Notes under the pieces: model-generated | What the model saw: only the letters and a program-made list of their open reading frames with translations | Told to the model about the DNA's origin: nothing | Database searches by the model: none | Position numbers and translations under genes: made by a program | In this document: one piece after another, positions 17,618 to 25,859 of the stretch | How the letters are laid out: every line of letters begins with the position of its first letter | How positions within the stretch are numbered: position 1 is the first letter of the stretch | Source: Ga0077527 sp038106575 | Lineage (GTDB): Bacteria; Pseudomonadota; Gammaproteobacteria; Burkholderiales; SG8-41 | Direction: 5' to 3' | NCBI GenBank assembly: GCA_038106575.1 | Contig: JAYOED010000002.1 | Span: 1-64,000, forward strand | Length of the DNA: 64,000 nucleotides

Positions 17618-18586
17618 TCAGTTTTTTTTCGGCTGATTCCTAATTTCCACTGGCCTGCCCGCCGCGAATGCCGCGGCATTTGCGAACGCCTCGCCGAAAT
17701 AGGCTTCGTAGGTGCCTTGTTCCAGCCACGCGCTGTGGTTGGTGCACAACGCATTGTCGAGTTCAAGAAGCGGATGTTCACCGTGTTGCACCGGTTCCTT
17801 TTCGTAGACGTCGGTGGCGGCAAGGCCTGGATAGCCGGCTTTGAGCGCGGCGACCAGCGCGCCGGCTTCGATCAGTTCGGCGCGCGCAGTATTGATCAGC
17901 AGCGCTGTCGGTTTCATTTTGGCGAGGTGTTCGGCTTTGACTAATCCGCGCGTGTCTTTCGATAGCCGCGCCATTATAACCATCACGTCTGCCTGAGCGA
18001 ACAAGTCATCCTGGCTGGCCGCGGTTTTGTAATCAGCGGCTTTGGCGGCGGCGAGCGAGCTTTCGCGGCCCCATACCAATATGCGCATGCCGAAACTGGC
18101 GCCGGTTTGCGCCACCAGCTTGCCGATTGTGCCGAGGCCGAGGATGGCCAGCGTTTTTCCACGCAGCCCGATGTTGAACCGGTTGCGCCACAGGCCTTCG
18201 CGCATGCGGTCGGATTCGTGGGCGACGTCGCGCCAGCTTGCCATGATCAGCGCCCAGGTGTGTTCGGCTACGGTGTAGGGCGAAGCATGCGCGCCAGACG
18301 TGATCGGTATACCCAGATCGTTGCAGGCATCGGCGTCGATGTGATGGAAGCTGCGACCGGTTTGACTGAACAGTTTCAGCTTCGGCAATTGCGCGATGAT
18401 GCCGCGGGTGAAAAGAGTGCGTTCTCGGATCGGCACGATGATCTCGGCGTCGCGCAGGTTGTTCACCAGCGTCGCTTCGGGGGGTGCGACGTCGCTGAAG
18501 ATGCGTACGTCGTGGCCGGCCAGAATTTTCAGGCAGTCCAGTTGCGAAACCAGACCGTGGTAGTCGTCAGGGATGGCAATGATCAT
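17618..18586 (-). CDS. D-2-hydroxyacid dehydrogenase family protein
   Basis: 322 residues. The NAD-binding motif GLGTIGKLVAQTGASFG lies near residue 150. Catalytic Arg is in NTARAELI, Glu in DVYEKEPV and His in CTNHSAW. Related to phosphoglycerate dehydrogenase-like enzymes that act on unidentified 2-hydroxyacids. It converges with the MBL gene 3 bp away and diverges from the SDR gene. Confidence 0.9.
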   Translation of the reverse strand: MIIAIPDDYHGLVSQLDCLKILAGHDVRIFSDVAPPEATLVNNLRDAEIIVPIRERTLFTRGIIAQLPKLKLFSQTGRSFHHIDADACNDLGIPITSGAHASPYTVAEHTWALIMASWRDVAHESDRMREGLWRNRFNIGLRGKTLAILGLGTIGKLVAQTGASFGMRILVWGRESSLAAAKAADYKTAASQDDLFAQADVMVIMARLSKDTRGLVKAEHLAKMKPTALLINTARAELIEAGALVAALKAGYPGLAATDVYEKEPVQHGEHPLLELDNALCTNHSAWLEQGTYEAYFGEAFANAAAFAAGRPVEIRNQPKKN

Positions 18587-18691
18587 GGCTAGGCAGTGTA
18601 GCGCGGCACTGGGAACGTCGAAAGGTACATTGAGGCTAAATCATGTGTCACAATCCTCTCCTCGTTTGAAAACCTCGAAGGAATTCACGTT

Positions 18692-19465
18692 ATGGAACTC
18701 GGCCTCAAAGGCAAAGTTGCTGCCGTCACTGGTGGTACCGAAGGCATAGGCGGCGCAACGGTGCGGCGACTGGTTGCGGAAGGTGCAAAGGTTGCGTTCT
18801 GCGCGCGGCGCAAGGAACTGATCGACGCCATGGTGGCCGAGTTGAAGAAGCAGGGCGGCGACGTGCTCGGCGTGGTGGCCGATGCTGCCAAGGAGGGCGA
18901 CATGGAGCGTTTCATCGAAGAGGCCGCGAAGCATTTCGGCCGTCTGGATATCGTCGTCAACAACGCCGGCGGCTCCGGCCAGATTGCATTTGAAAAAGTC
19001 GACGAGAAGACCTGGGACAACGACATTACGATCAAGGTCATGGCACAGGTGCGTACCACGCGCGCAGCAGTGCCGCACATGAAGAAAGTCGGTGGCGGCC
19101 GCATAATTAATCTCAACATGGTCGGCGCCAAGCAGCCGGGAGCTGCGATGTTCCCGACCACGGTCAGCCGTGCCGCGGGCCTCGCGCTGGCCAAGGGTCT
19201 GTCCAAGGAGTACGCCGCAGACAACATACTGGTCAACGTGGTGGCGGTGGGCAAGATCAAGTCCAAGCAGCAGGAGCGCGGCGCCGCGCGCAACAACAAG
19301 TCTGTCGAACAGCACTATGCTGACACCGGCAAGACCATCCCGCTCAAGCGCATGGGCGAGTCCGAGGAGGTGGCGAACGTTATTGCGTTCCTGGCTTCTG
19401 ACGCCGCAAGCTACGTGACTGGTTGCTGCATAAACGTTGATGGCGGATTATCGGGCGTCCTCTAA
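18692..19465 (+). CDS. SDR-family oxidoreductase
   Basis: 257 residues, ATG preceded by GAAGGA. Cofactor motif is VTGGTEGIGGATVRRL, NNAG is present (VVNNAGGSG), and the C-terminal end is NVDGGLSGV. The usual catalytic YxxxK is not seen: the region after NLNMVGAKQPGAAMFPTTVSRAAG has a Thr/Val where Tyr is expected and Arg in place of Lys. So this is probably an atypical SDR with altered or lost dehydrogenase chemistry, or one using other residues. Confidence 0.85.
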   Translation: MELGLKGKVAAVTGGTEGIGGATVRRLVAEGAKVAFCARRKELIDAMVAELKKQGGDVLGVVADAAKEGDMERFIEEAAKHFGRLDIVVNNAGGSGQIAFEKVDEKTWDNDITIKVMAQVRTTRAAVPHMKKVGGGRIINLNMVGAKQPGAAMFPTTVSRAAGLALAKGLSKEYAADNILVNVVAVGKIKSKQQERGAARNNKSVEQHYADTGKTIPLKRMGESEEVANVIAFLASDAASYVTGCCINVDGGLSGVL

Positions 19466-19544
19466 CATCCAACTACCGCGCGGTGCACGGGTTGCGTCGC
19501 GCGGTGTCGACGGTATCCCGCCGCTGACTGTCGAAAGTCCGTAG

Positions 19545-20861
19545 TTGAATCCTTCAGTTTCTTCTCGCAATACGCTTGCCGCGTGGCTTTATGCCGCAGT
19601 CGTCGTGCTGGTCGCGGCGAGTATCGCGTTTCCAGATTTTCCACATTGGATTACCGGGGTGCTGGCGTGGATTGCCTGCCTGTTGCTGATGCCGGACCTG
19701 CCGCGGCGCCAACTGATCATGGTCTGGTTGCTAGTGATGCTGGGCATCGCCGGCATCTTCTGGGGTATGGCGAGCTGCAAGCAGGGTCTGGTCAATGTTG
19801 CACTGTCACAGAATATTCCGCTGACCGGCCTGCTGATCGCAGTCTCGTTTCTGCAACTTATCGCGGTGCGGCCCGAGACTGCATCCGAACCGCTGAAGCA
19901 GGGGCCGCGGGCGCTGGCGCAGACGCTGGCCGGCGTGCATCTCTTCGGAGCGGTGATCAACTTTTCGGCCGTAGCGATTTTCGCCGACCGGCTTAGTACG
20001 TTGAAAAAACTTAAAATGCAGCAGGCTATGGCCCTGTCGCAGGGCTTCATCGTTGGTGCGACCTGGTCGCCTTTCTACGGCGCGATGGCTGCCGCGCTGA
20101 TCGTGTCGCCCGAGGCGAGTCTGGTGCAGTTGATGGTCTGGGGCTTCATGCTGGCGGCCATCGGTCTTGCCGTTACCTGGTTCACGCTGACTTCCAAGCG
20201 GCATGGAGAAGCCAAAGAGTTCGTTGGTTATCCGCTGCATTTCGAATCGCTTTGGGTGCCCGCCGTGCTTGCTGCTAGCGTACTGCTTGCGCATGAATGG
20301 CAGCCGCGCTGGCCGGTGCTGGCGATCATCGCGACCTTCGCGCCGCTGGTCACCATCGTTACCTTGCTGGCGCGTGATCCGCTCAGTGCCATTCCCGTTC
20401 TGCGCCAGCATGTCCATCGCCGTCTGCCGCTGATGAACGGCGAACTGACATTGTTTATGGCTGCGGGCGTGCTGTCTGCGGGTATGAGCGGGGCTATTGC
20501 GGCTCTGGAGCTCGGTTTGCCGTTCATACGCTTCGGTCCCCTTGAGGCGACCATCGTGCTGGTGCTGATGAACCTATTTGCGTGGATTGGTCTGCACCCG
20601 GTGATTATGGTTTCGGTGCTGGGGCCGTGGCTTACGCCGCTCGATCCCGATCCGAACATGCTGGCGATGGTGTTCCTAATGAGCTGGGGCATCGGTCTAA
20701 CTTCCTGCCCGATGTCGAACACCATGCTGGTAATGGCGGGGCGTTATGGCCTGCCGTTTGGCAAGCTTCTCACTGAAAACCGCCGCTACAGTTTTCTGAT
20801 GACCCTAGTCTGCATCGCGGTGCTGTATGTCTATGCGTGGGTCAAGGGCATCGGCACCTGA
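19545..20861 (+). CDS. Polytopic membrane protein, putative transporter
   Basis: 438 residues, TTG start at 19545. About 11-12 hydrophobic segments are spread over the whole length, with an inverted-repeat feel: SQGFIVGATWSPFYGAMAAA in the middle of the first half and SWGIGLTSCPMSNTMLVMAG in the second resemble the re-entrant loops of ion-transporter-superfamily carriers (such as DASS/ArsB-like). No characterised family is recognised with confidence. A hairpin overlaps its stop codon (20858-20877). Confidence 0.75.
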   Translation: MNPSVSSRNTLAAWLYAAVVVLVAASIAFPDFPHWITGVLAWIACLLLMPDLPRRQLIMVWLLVMLGIAGIFWGMASCKQGLVNVALSQNIPLTGLLIAVSFLQLIAVRPETASEPLKQGPRALAQTLAGVHLFGAVINFSAVAIFADRLSTLKKLKMQQAMALSQGFIVGATWSPFYGAMAAALIVSPEASLVQLMVWGFMLAAIGLAVTWFTLTSKRHGEAKEFVGYPLHFESLWVPAVLAASVLLAHEWQPRWPVLAIIATFAPLVTIVTLLARDPLSAIPVLRQHVHRRLPLMNGELTLFMAAGVLSAGMSGAIAALELGLPFIRFGPLEATIVLVLMNLFAWIGLHPVIMVSVLGPWLTPLDPDPNMLAMVFLMSWGIGLTSCPMSNTMLVMAGRYGLPFGKLLTENRRYSFLMTLVCIAVLYVYAWVKGIGT

Positions 20862-20877
20862 AAGCGTTGGCTTTCAG
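20858..20877. terminator. Hairpin at the stop codon of the membrane protein gene
   Basis: CTGAAAGC/GCTTTCAG, an 8-bp perfect stem with a GTTG loop, includes the stop codon. There is no T-run, so termination would need Rho or other help. Confidence 0.3.
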
Positions 20878-21240
20878 TGATCCATCAGGCCGATGACGAT
20901 CGGCACTGCGTAATCCTTTTTGCTGCAGCCATCGACGGCGGGCCGCGTCCGGCCCGCGGCCACCGGGAAGCGACTTTCTTGACTGCACCTGGTGCACCAG
21001 TTTTATGAGCGAAGAGCCCTGCGCACCGGAAACAGTCGGTCGATGTTGCGGAAATTGTTGACCGCCATCTCCAGCGACAGAACGCTGTCGTAGATCTGGC
21101 GCACAGAGCCGATGTATTCCGTGGCTTGGGGGTAGGTTGCTTCGGTTGCCGGAAGTGCAGGCGCAAAAGCGGACGGCAGTGCGGCAAGGAATAAACTGCT
21201 TGGAAGATTGATGAGATGCTGGGTAAAGCGGCTCAACTGA
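20874..21240 (-). pseudogene. Degenerate coding remnant, serine-hydrolase (class C beta-lactamase-like) N-terminal fragment
   Basis: A minus-strand frame immediately downstream of the aminotransferase encodes IGSVRQIYDSVLSLEMAVNN followed by FRNIDRLFPVR. This resembles, from memory, the N-terminus of beta-lactamase-family serine hydrolases of Burkholderiales (IYDGxLxPxxAVxTFRNIDRLFP). The frame has a TAA at 21003-21005 and, in the same frame, a further 42 codons end at 20874. No start codon with a ribosome site, and no SxxK nucleophile, is present. I read it as a decayed remnant. Confidence 0.35.
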
Positions 21241-22398
21241 TTACAGCTGCCGGAGGATTGCGGCGCCCTTGGCCAGCGTCTCCTCCGATTTAGCAAAGCA
21301 AAAACGCAATACGCGATGTGCGGGCGGTTGGCGATAGAACACCGACACTGGAATCGCAGTAACTCCTTTTTCCTTGGTCAGCCGGATCGCGAGGTCGTAA
21401 TCTTTCTCGTCGCTGATGGCGTCGTAGGCGAGGTTCTGGAAGAAGGTGCCGCGCGAGGGTAGCGGCCTGAAGCGCGAGCCCTTGAGGTGTTCAAGAAAGA
21501 AGTCGCGCTTCTGCTGGTAGAACGCCGCCAGCTGCAGGTAGGCGTCCTTGTTCTTCATGTAATCGGCAAACACATATTGCAGCGGGCCGTTAGTGACGAA
21601 GGCATTGAACTGGTGCACCTTGCGGAATTCCGTCATCAGTTCGCGCGGCGCGGCAATGTAGCCCATTTTCCAGCCGGTGACGCTGTAAGTCTTACCGAAG
21701 GACGACACGAAGAAGCTGCGCTCCGCTAGACCGGGAAAGCAGGCGACACCTTGGTGTTTGTGTCCGTCGAATACGATGTGCTCGTAGACCTCGTCACTGA
21801 TCAGCACGATGTTGGTTTTCTTCAATACACCTTCTAGCATGCGCAGGTCTTCGGAGGAAAGTACCGTCGCTGTCGGGTTGTTTGGCGTGTTGAGTACCAT
21901 GGCCTTGGTACGAGGGGTGATCGCCGCTTCGACCGCGGTCCAGTCGATGCTGTAATCAGGATAGCGCATCTGCGCGTAGACCGCCTTACCGCCGTGGACC
22001 TCGACCGCAGGTCCGTAGCTGTCATAGGTCGGCTCGAGCAGGATGACCTCGTCGCCGGGCCGGATCAGCGTTGCCAGCGCGGTATAGATGCCATAGGTCG
22101 CTCCGGGCAGTACGGTGATTTCGTGCTCTGGGTCATAACGTGTACCGTAGAGATATTCCATCTTCTCGGCGATGGCCTCGCGCAGCGCCGGCACGCCGGC
22201 CATCGGCGGATACTGGTTAAGACCCGCGTTGAAGTATTTCGTCACAAGCGCGCGCAGTTCCGGTGCGCATTCAAAGTCGGGAAACCCCTGCGACAGGTTG
22301 ATCGCGTTGTGTTCGGCAGCCAGCCGTGACATCACCGTGAAAATGGTGGTGCCGACGTTCGGCAATTTGGAATGGATTTGTCCCGGAAAATTCGACAT
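21241..22398 (-). CDS. PLP-dependent aminotransferase (methionine/kynurenine aminotransferase type, YbdL-like)
   Basis: 385 residues, fold type I. The PLP lysine lies in SSFGKTYSVTGWKMGY; other family marks are NLSQGFPDF, NQYPPMAGVPALREAI, NTPNNPTATV and SDEVYEHIVF, and the C-terminal LRFCFAKSEETL. It fits the YbdL/KAT group, which transaminates methionine, aromatic amino acids or their analogues with 2-oxoacids. Substrate preference cannot be read from sequence. Single gene between a remnant and a lipoprotein gene. Confidence 0.9.
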   Translation of the reverse strand: MSNFPGQIHSKLPNVGTTIFTVMSRLAAEHNAINLSQGFPDFECAPELRALVTKYFNAGLNQYPPMAGVPALREAIAEKMEYLYGTRYDPEHEITVLPGATYGIYTALATLIRPGDEVILLEPTYDSYGPAVEVHGGKAVYAQMRYPDYSIDWTAVEAAITPRTKAMVLNTPNNPTATVLSSEDLRMLEGVLKKTNIVLISDEVYEHIVFDGHKHQGVACFPGLAERSFFVSSFGKTYSVTGWKMGYIAAPRELMTEFRKVHQFNAFVTNGPLQYVFADYMKNKDAYLQLAAFYQQKRDFFLEHLKGSRFRPLPSRGTFFQNLAYDAISDEKDYDLAIRLTKEKGVTAIPVSVFYRQPPAHRVLRFCFAKSEETLAKGAAILRQL

Positions 22399-22436
22399 TG
22401 CAGGTCGGCTCTCGATGATCGAGCCGCGATTTTAGC

Positions 22437-23357
22437 TTACCGAGTTGTGGCGGTCGCGGCCGGGCGTTCCGAGAGCTGACGGAAGTCGTCTATGAAGTCC
22501 TGCAGCCGGTGAAGCAGGTGGCTGCGCTGTAAGGGTGTCAGCATGCGATCAACGGCAGCATAGAATTCAGCGCGCTTGCGCCATGAATGTTCAAATGCAC
22601 GCGCCAGTGCGGGATCCCGTCCTGTTTCCCAGTTCTGCAGCCAGTCGGCCACTTTTTTTGTGAAAGTGTCTCGCTCGCCGTGACGGAGTTTCAGCAGCTC
22701 GAAAAAATCACGCTGCCGACGCAACCGGTCCTGGTGGCGCAATTGGTCGATCAGCGGTACATCCTGCATGAGGCTGTTGATGCGTTCTTCCTGGGTATCA
22801 GACAGCGGGCCCAGCCAATCGCGCAGCCGTGATAGTGCCCTGCGACTGGCTGCTCGTCGGCGTGCGGTTTCATCTTCGCCGCTGCGGTTTTCCCGAACGA
22901 ACCTGCGATTGTCCTTGTCCAGCTGGCGGCGAAATGCCTCGATCTGCTGATCGGAGATTGTAGCCAGCAGGTCGGCGGCATCCGCAGCACTGTGTGCGGC
23001 GACCCGCGCATAACGCTGACGGAATCCGTCAATGGTCCACAATATGTCATTCGTTTTCAGTCCGCGTCCGGCGCGTTGCCGGATTTCACCGAAAAACCGT
23101 GCGTAATCGGGCAGCTGTTCGTAACGATGCCAGGCGTGCAGCTTTGCAAAGCGCCGTGCAAACTGGTCGCGCTGCACGGGTTCGAGATCAAAGTAGTCAT
23201 GCGCCATCCATGATGCGACGCTGCCGAGATGGCTGTAGCCGACGCGCACCATGCTGCAGCCTATAGCAAGCAGCAGGCAGAGCAGGGCGAGAGTCAGGCG
23301 AATGCCGGAAATTTGCATCGGGACAGGAATAACAGGATGGACTGCATGCTGCGTCAC
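22437..23357 (-). CDS. Predicted lipoprotein, DUF6279-like
   Basis: 306 residues from GTG 23357, which overlaps the stop of the aldo/keto reductase by 4 nt; an ATG at 23318 would start directly at the lipoprotein signal MQISGIRLTLALLCLLLAIG and is a good alternative. The lipobox is LAIGC. The remainder is highly charged and helical, with Arg-rich heptads, resembling DUF6279 lipoproteins of unknown role. Likely attached to a membrane facing the periplasm. Confidence 0.8.
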   Translation of the reverse strand: MTQHAVHPVIPVPMQISGIRLTLALLCLLLAIGCSMVRVGYSHLGSVASWMAHDYFDLEPVQRDQFARRFAKLHAWHRYEQLPDYARFFGEIRQRAGRGLKTNDILWTIDGFRQRYARVAAHSAADAADLLATISDQQIEAFRRQLDKDNRRFVRENRSGEDETARRRAASRRALSRLRDWLGPLSDTQEERINSLMQDVPLIDQLRHQDRLRRQRDFFELLKLRHGERDTFTKKVADWLQNWETGRDPALARAFEHSWRKRAEFYAAVDRMLTPLQRSHLLHRLQDFIDDFRQLSERPAATATTR

Positions 23358-24289
23358 AACCGCGAAAAATACTCCGTCATGCGCTTGCGCGTCACCGCGT
23401 CGGGGAGTCGTCCATTACATGCCGCCATGTTGTCCTCGATATGGCGCACGAGACGGGTACCTGGAATGGCGCAGGTGACTGCGGGATGGCTGATGATCCA
23501 CTTCAGGAAAAACTGAGCCCAGCTCTTGCAGTCGATGTCGGCGCACCAGGGTGGCAGCGGCTTGCCGCGCACCCTGTCGAACAGGCCTGCCTGTGAAAAC
23601 GGGCGGTTGATCAGCGTCGCAGTGCCGGAATCGGCGCAGGCCGGCAGCAGGCGGTTTTCGGCCTCGGGTTCGTCGAGGGAATAATTAATCTGCAGGAAAT
23701 CGAAATCGCCGGTTTTCACCAGTTTCTCCAGTTCAACGTGCATGCCTGCATGCCAGTGGGTGATGCCAAGGTAGCGGATGCGCCCGGACTTTTTCCAGTC
23801 ACGCAGCACCGGCAGGTGGGCTTTTAAGTCGAGCAGATTGTGTACCTGCATCAGGTCAATCATAGGTGTCTGCAGAAGGCGTGTCGATTCCTCCATCTGG
23901 CTGATGCCTTCTGCGCGGCCACGGGTCCACACCTTGGTGGCAATAAACAGGGATTTACGCAGGCCCAGTGCAGTGGTCAGAACGCCGACCGCAGTTTCGG
24001 CATTGCCGTACATCGGTGAGGAATCGACGACCTTGCCGCCGAGTTCGACAAAGCGGCGCAGCGTGTGCCGAAGTTCGGTTTGCGGCAGATCGTCGACGGT
24101 CACGTCGAAGGTCTGATAGGTGCCGAGACCGATTGCAGGAAGGCGTTCGCCACTGCGCGGAATCGAGCGGGTAATCAGACCGCCGGGTGCAGATTGCGCG
24201 TCAGACATGGTGATGGCCAGTACGGCGGCTCCAGCAGCTTTTATGAGACTGCGACGGCTTTGATTTTCCGGAGGTGGGACAATTTTCAT
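23354..24289 (-). CDS. Tat-exported aldo/keto reductase, copy A
   Basis: 311 residues. Twin-arginine signal SRRSLIKAAG at about 11-20 predicts export in folded form. The AKR tetrad is present: Asp and Tyr in VVDSSPMYGNAE, Lys in FIATKVW, His in MQVHNL. AKRs reduce carbonyls with NADPH, but a periplasmic one would have to carry its cofactor. Its divergent neighbour, 112 bp away, is the thioredoxin-like gene heading selenoprotein module 2. A second Tat AKR lies on the other side of that module. Confidence 0.88.
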   Translation of the reverse strand: MKIVPPPENQSRRSLIKAAGAAVLAITMSDAQSAPGGLITRSIPRSGERLPAIGLGTYQTFDVTVDDLPQTELRHTLRRFVELGGKVVDSSPMYGNAETAVGVLTTALGLRKSLFIATKVWTRGRAEGISQMEESTRLLQTPMIDLMQVHNLLDLKAHLPVLRDWKKSGRIRYLGITHWHAGMHVELEKLVKTGDFDFLQINYSLDEPEAENRLLPACADSGTATLINRPFSQAGLFDRVRGKPLPPWCADIDCKSWAQFFLKWIISHPAVTCAIPGTRLVRHIEDNMAACNGRLPDAVTRKRMTEYFSRL

Positions 24290-24401
24290 CTTCGTTTGTT
24301 TTCATCAGGCAGTGGTAGGGAGGAGCCACCGAACCGGGGTAGATGAGTTAGAGTAACACTTGCCGCCGCTGTTTTGCGCAGCCGCTGAAATCGAAGGGAG
24401 C

Positions 24402-24752
24402 ATGCTGGTGTCGACAGAGCTGTTGAAAGATGGTCTGGTAGTGTTTTCCAAGCGCGAGTGTCCCACTTGCGTGCTGATTGAAGGGGAAATGCAACGCGCG
24501 GCGCGTCAGCTCAGCCATTTTCAGGTAGTTTCCCAGGATGACCCCGGATTTCCTTCCAAGGTTGACAGTGTGGTGGACGACAGCGCGCTTGATTTGTCAT
24601 GGCTGAACAACATTGAATTCATGCCGACCCTGATCCGTTTTGAGGCGGGTCGCGAAGTCGAGAGAGTGGTCGGCTGGGACCGCGAAGGCTGGCAGCGCCT
24701 GACCGGCATCGCCGACCTGGGCGTGCAGCATCCAAAGCTCAAGCCCGGATGA
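24402..24752 (+). CDS. Thioredoxin-like protein with CPTC motif
   Basis: 116 residues from ATG 24402 (GAAGGGAG just upstream); an in-frame TTG at 24360 is less likely. The active-site motif SKRECPTCVLIEGEM follows a beta strand (GLVVFSK), and the cis-Pro loop is EFMPTLIRF. This is the thioredoxin/glutaredoxin fold without a signal peptide, so cytosolic. It is the first gene of the operon with UGSC partner copy 2 (24 bp gap) and the selenoprotein. I infer that it may reduce or be paired with the U-GSC redox centre. Confidence 0.8.
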   Translation: MLVSTELLKDGLVVFSKRECPTCVLIEGEMQRAARQLSHFQVVSQDDPGFPSKVDSVVDDSALDLSWLNNIEFMPTLIRFEAGREVERVVGWDREGWQRLTGIADLGVQHPKLKPG

Positions 24753-24776
24753 GGATCACGTTCACTCGAGCCCGGG

Positions 24777-25859
24777 GTGGCCGAGAAGCTGGAAGCGAAA
24801 CACAGCGGCGCGACCTGGCTCGCCGCGCGCAAGATTACCTACGATCCGAATGCCGATGCAGCAGAGGTCTGTTACCAGCGCGGCTGGACCGACGGCCTGC
24901 CGGTGACGCCTCCCACCGATGAGCGCGTGATCGCGATGCTGAAAGGCACGAACCGCAAGACCGACGAGATCGTCGGCAGGATTCCGCCCAATCTCGTCGA
25001 ATGCACGATTGAAAAGGTCGCGATCAACGCGGTGATGGCGGGCTGCAGACCCGAATACATGCCGGTGCTGCTGGCGGCGATCGAGGCCGCACTGGAACCG
25101 GCGTTTACACTCCACGGCGTGCTGGCGACGACTTATTTTTCCGCTCCGGTGATCATCGTCAACGGCCCGATTGCTAAGCGCATCGGCATGAATAGCGGCA
25201 TCAATGCGCTGGGGCAGGGCAATCGTGCCAACTCCACAATTGGTCGCGCGTTGAATCTGATCGTGCGCAACGTCGGCGGTGGCCGTCCCGGCGAGGCGGA
25301 TCGTGCAACACTGGGCGCACCGAGCAAATACACGCTGTGTTTCGCAGAGGATGAATCCGATCCGGCCTGGCATCCGCTGGCGCAGGCGCGAGGCATCAAG
25401 CCCGGTGCGTCCGCGGTGACGCTGTTTCAGGGTCACGGACCCGAGGCCTTTGTTGACCAGAAGTCGCGCACGCCGGAATCGCTGACCCGATCGTTCGCGC
25501 TTTCCCTAGTGAAAATAGGCCATCCGAAACTGGTGCAGTCAGCACGCGCCATTCTGGTGCTGTCCCCTGAACACTATGCCATTTACAAGGAAGCCGGCTG
25601 GGACCGCGCCAGAATCGAGCGTGCACTGTATGAGGCCACGATACGGCCCGGTGCGGAACTAGTGGCCGGCGCCGGTGGCGTGGGCGAAGGCATACCGGCC
25701 AGCCGTGCCGGCGAGCAGGTCCCGAAATTCCACGAAGACGGCCTGATGGTGGTTCGTGCCGGCGGTTCCGCGGGACTGTTCTCGGCGATCCTGCCGGGCT
25801 GGCTGGCGGGCCGCAATCGCACCGAACTGCAACCAGTAACGAAGGAGGTGAAAGGATGA
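24777..25859 (+). CDS. UGSC partner protein of unknown function, copy 2 (intact)
   Basis: 360 residues, GTG start. Intact paralogue of the interrupted gene at 2249-3361; shared blocks are WTDGLPVTPPTDERV, INAVMAGCRPEYMP with a conserved Cys, MNSGINALGQGNRANSTIGR, and PSKYTLCFAEDES. No signal peptide or membrane segment is evident. The many invariant Gly/Asn/Ser residues suggest an enzyme. Its stop overlaps the start of the selenoprotein gene (ATGA). In module 1 the same two genes are overlapped in the opposite order, which argues that the two proteins act together, perhaps as one complex. I do not recognise a characterised family. Confidence 0.8.
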   Translation: MAEKLEAKHSGATWLAARKITYDPNADAAEVCYQRGWTDGLPVTPPTDERVIAMLKGTNRKTDEIVGRIPPNLVECTIEKVAINAVMAGCRPEYMPVLLAAIEAALEPAFTLHGVLATTYFSAPVIIVNGPIAKRIGMNSGINALGQGNRANSTIGRALNLIVRNVGGGRPGEADRATLGAPSKYTLCFAEDESDPAWHPLAQARGIKPGASAVTLFQGHGPEAFVDQKSRTPESLTRSFALSLVKIGHPKLVQSARAILVLSPEHYAIYKEAGWDRARIERALYEATIRPGAELVAGAGGVGEGIPASRAGEQVPKFHEDGLMVVRAGGSAGLFSAILPGWLAGRNRTELQPVTKEVKG

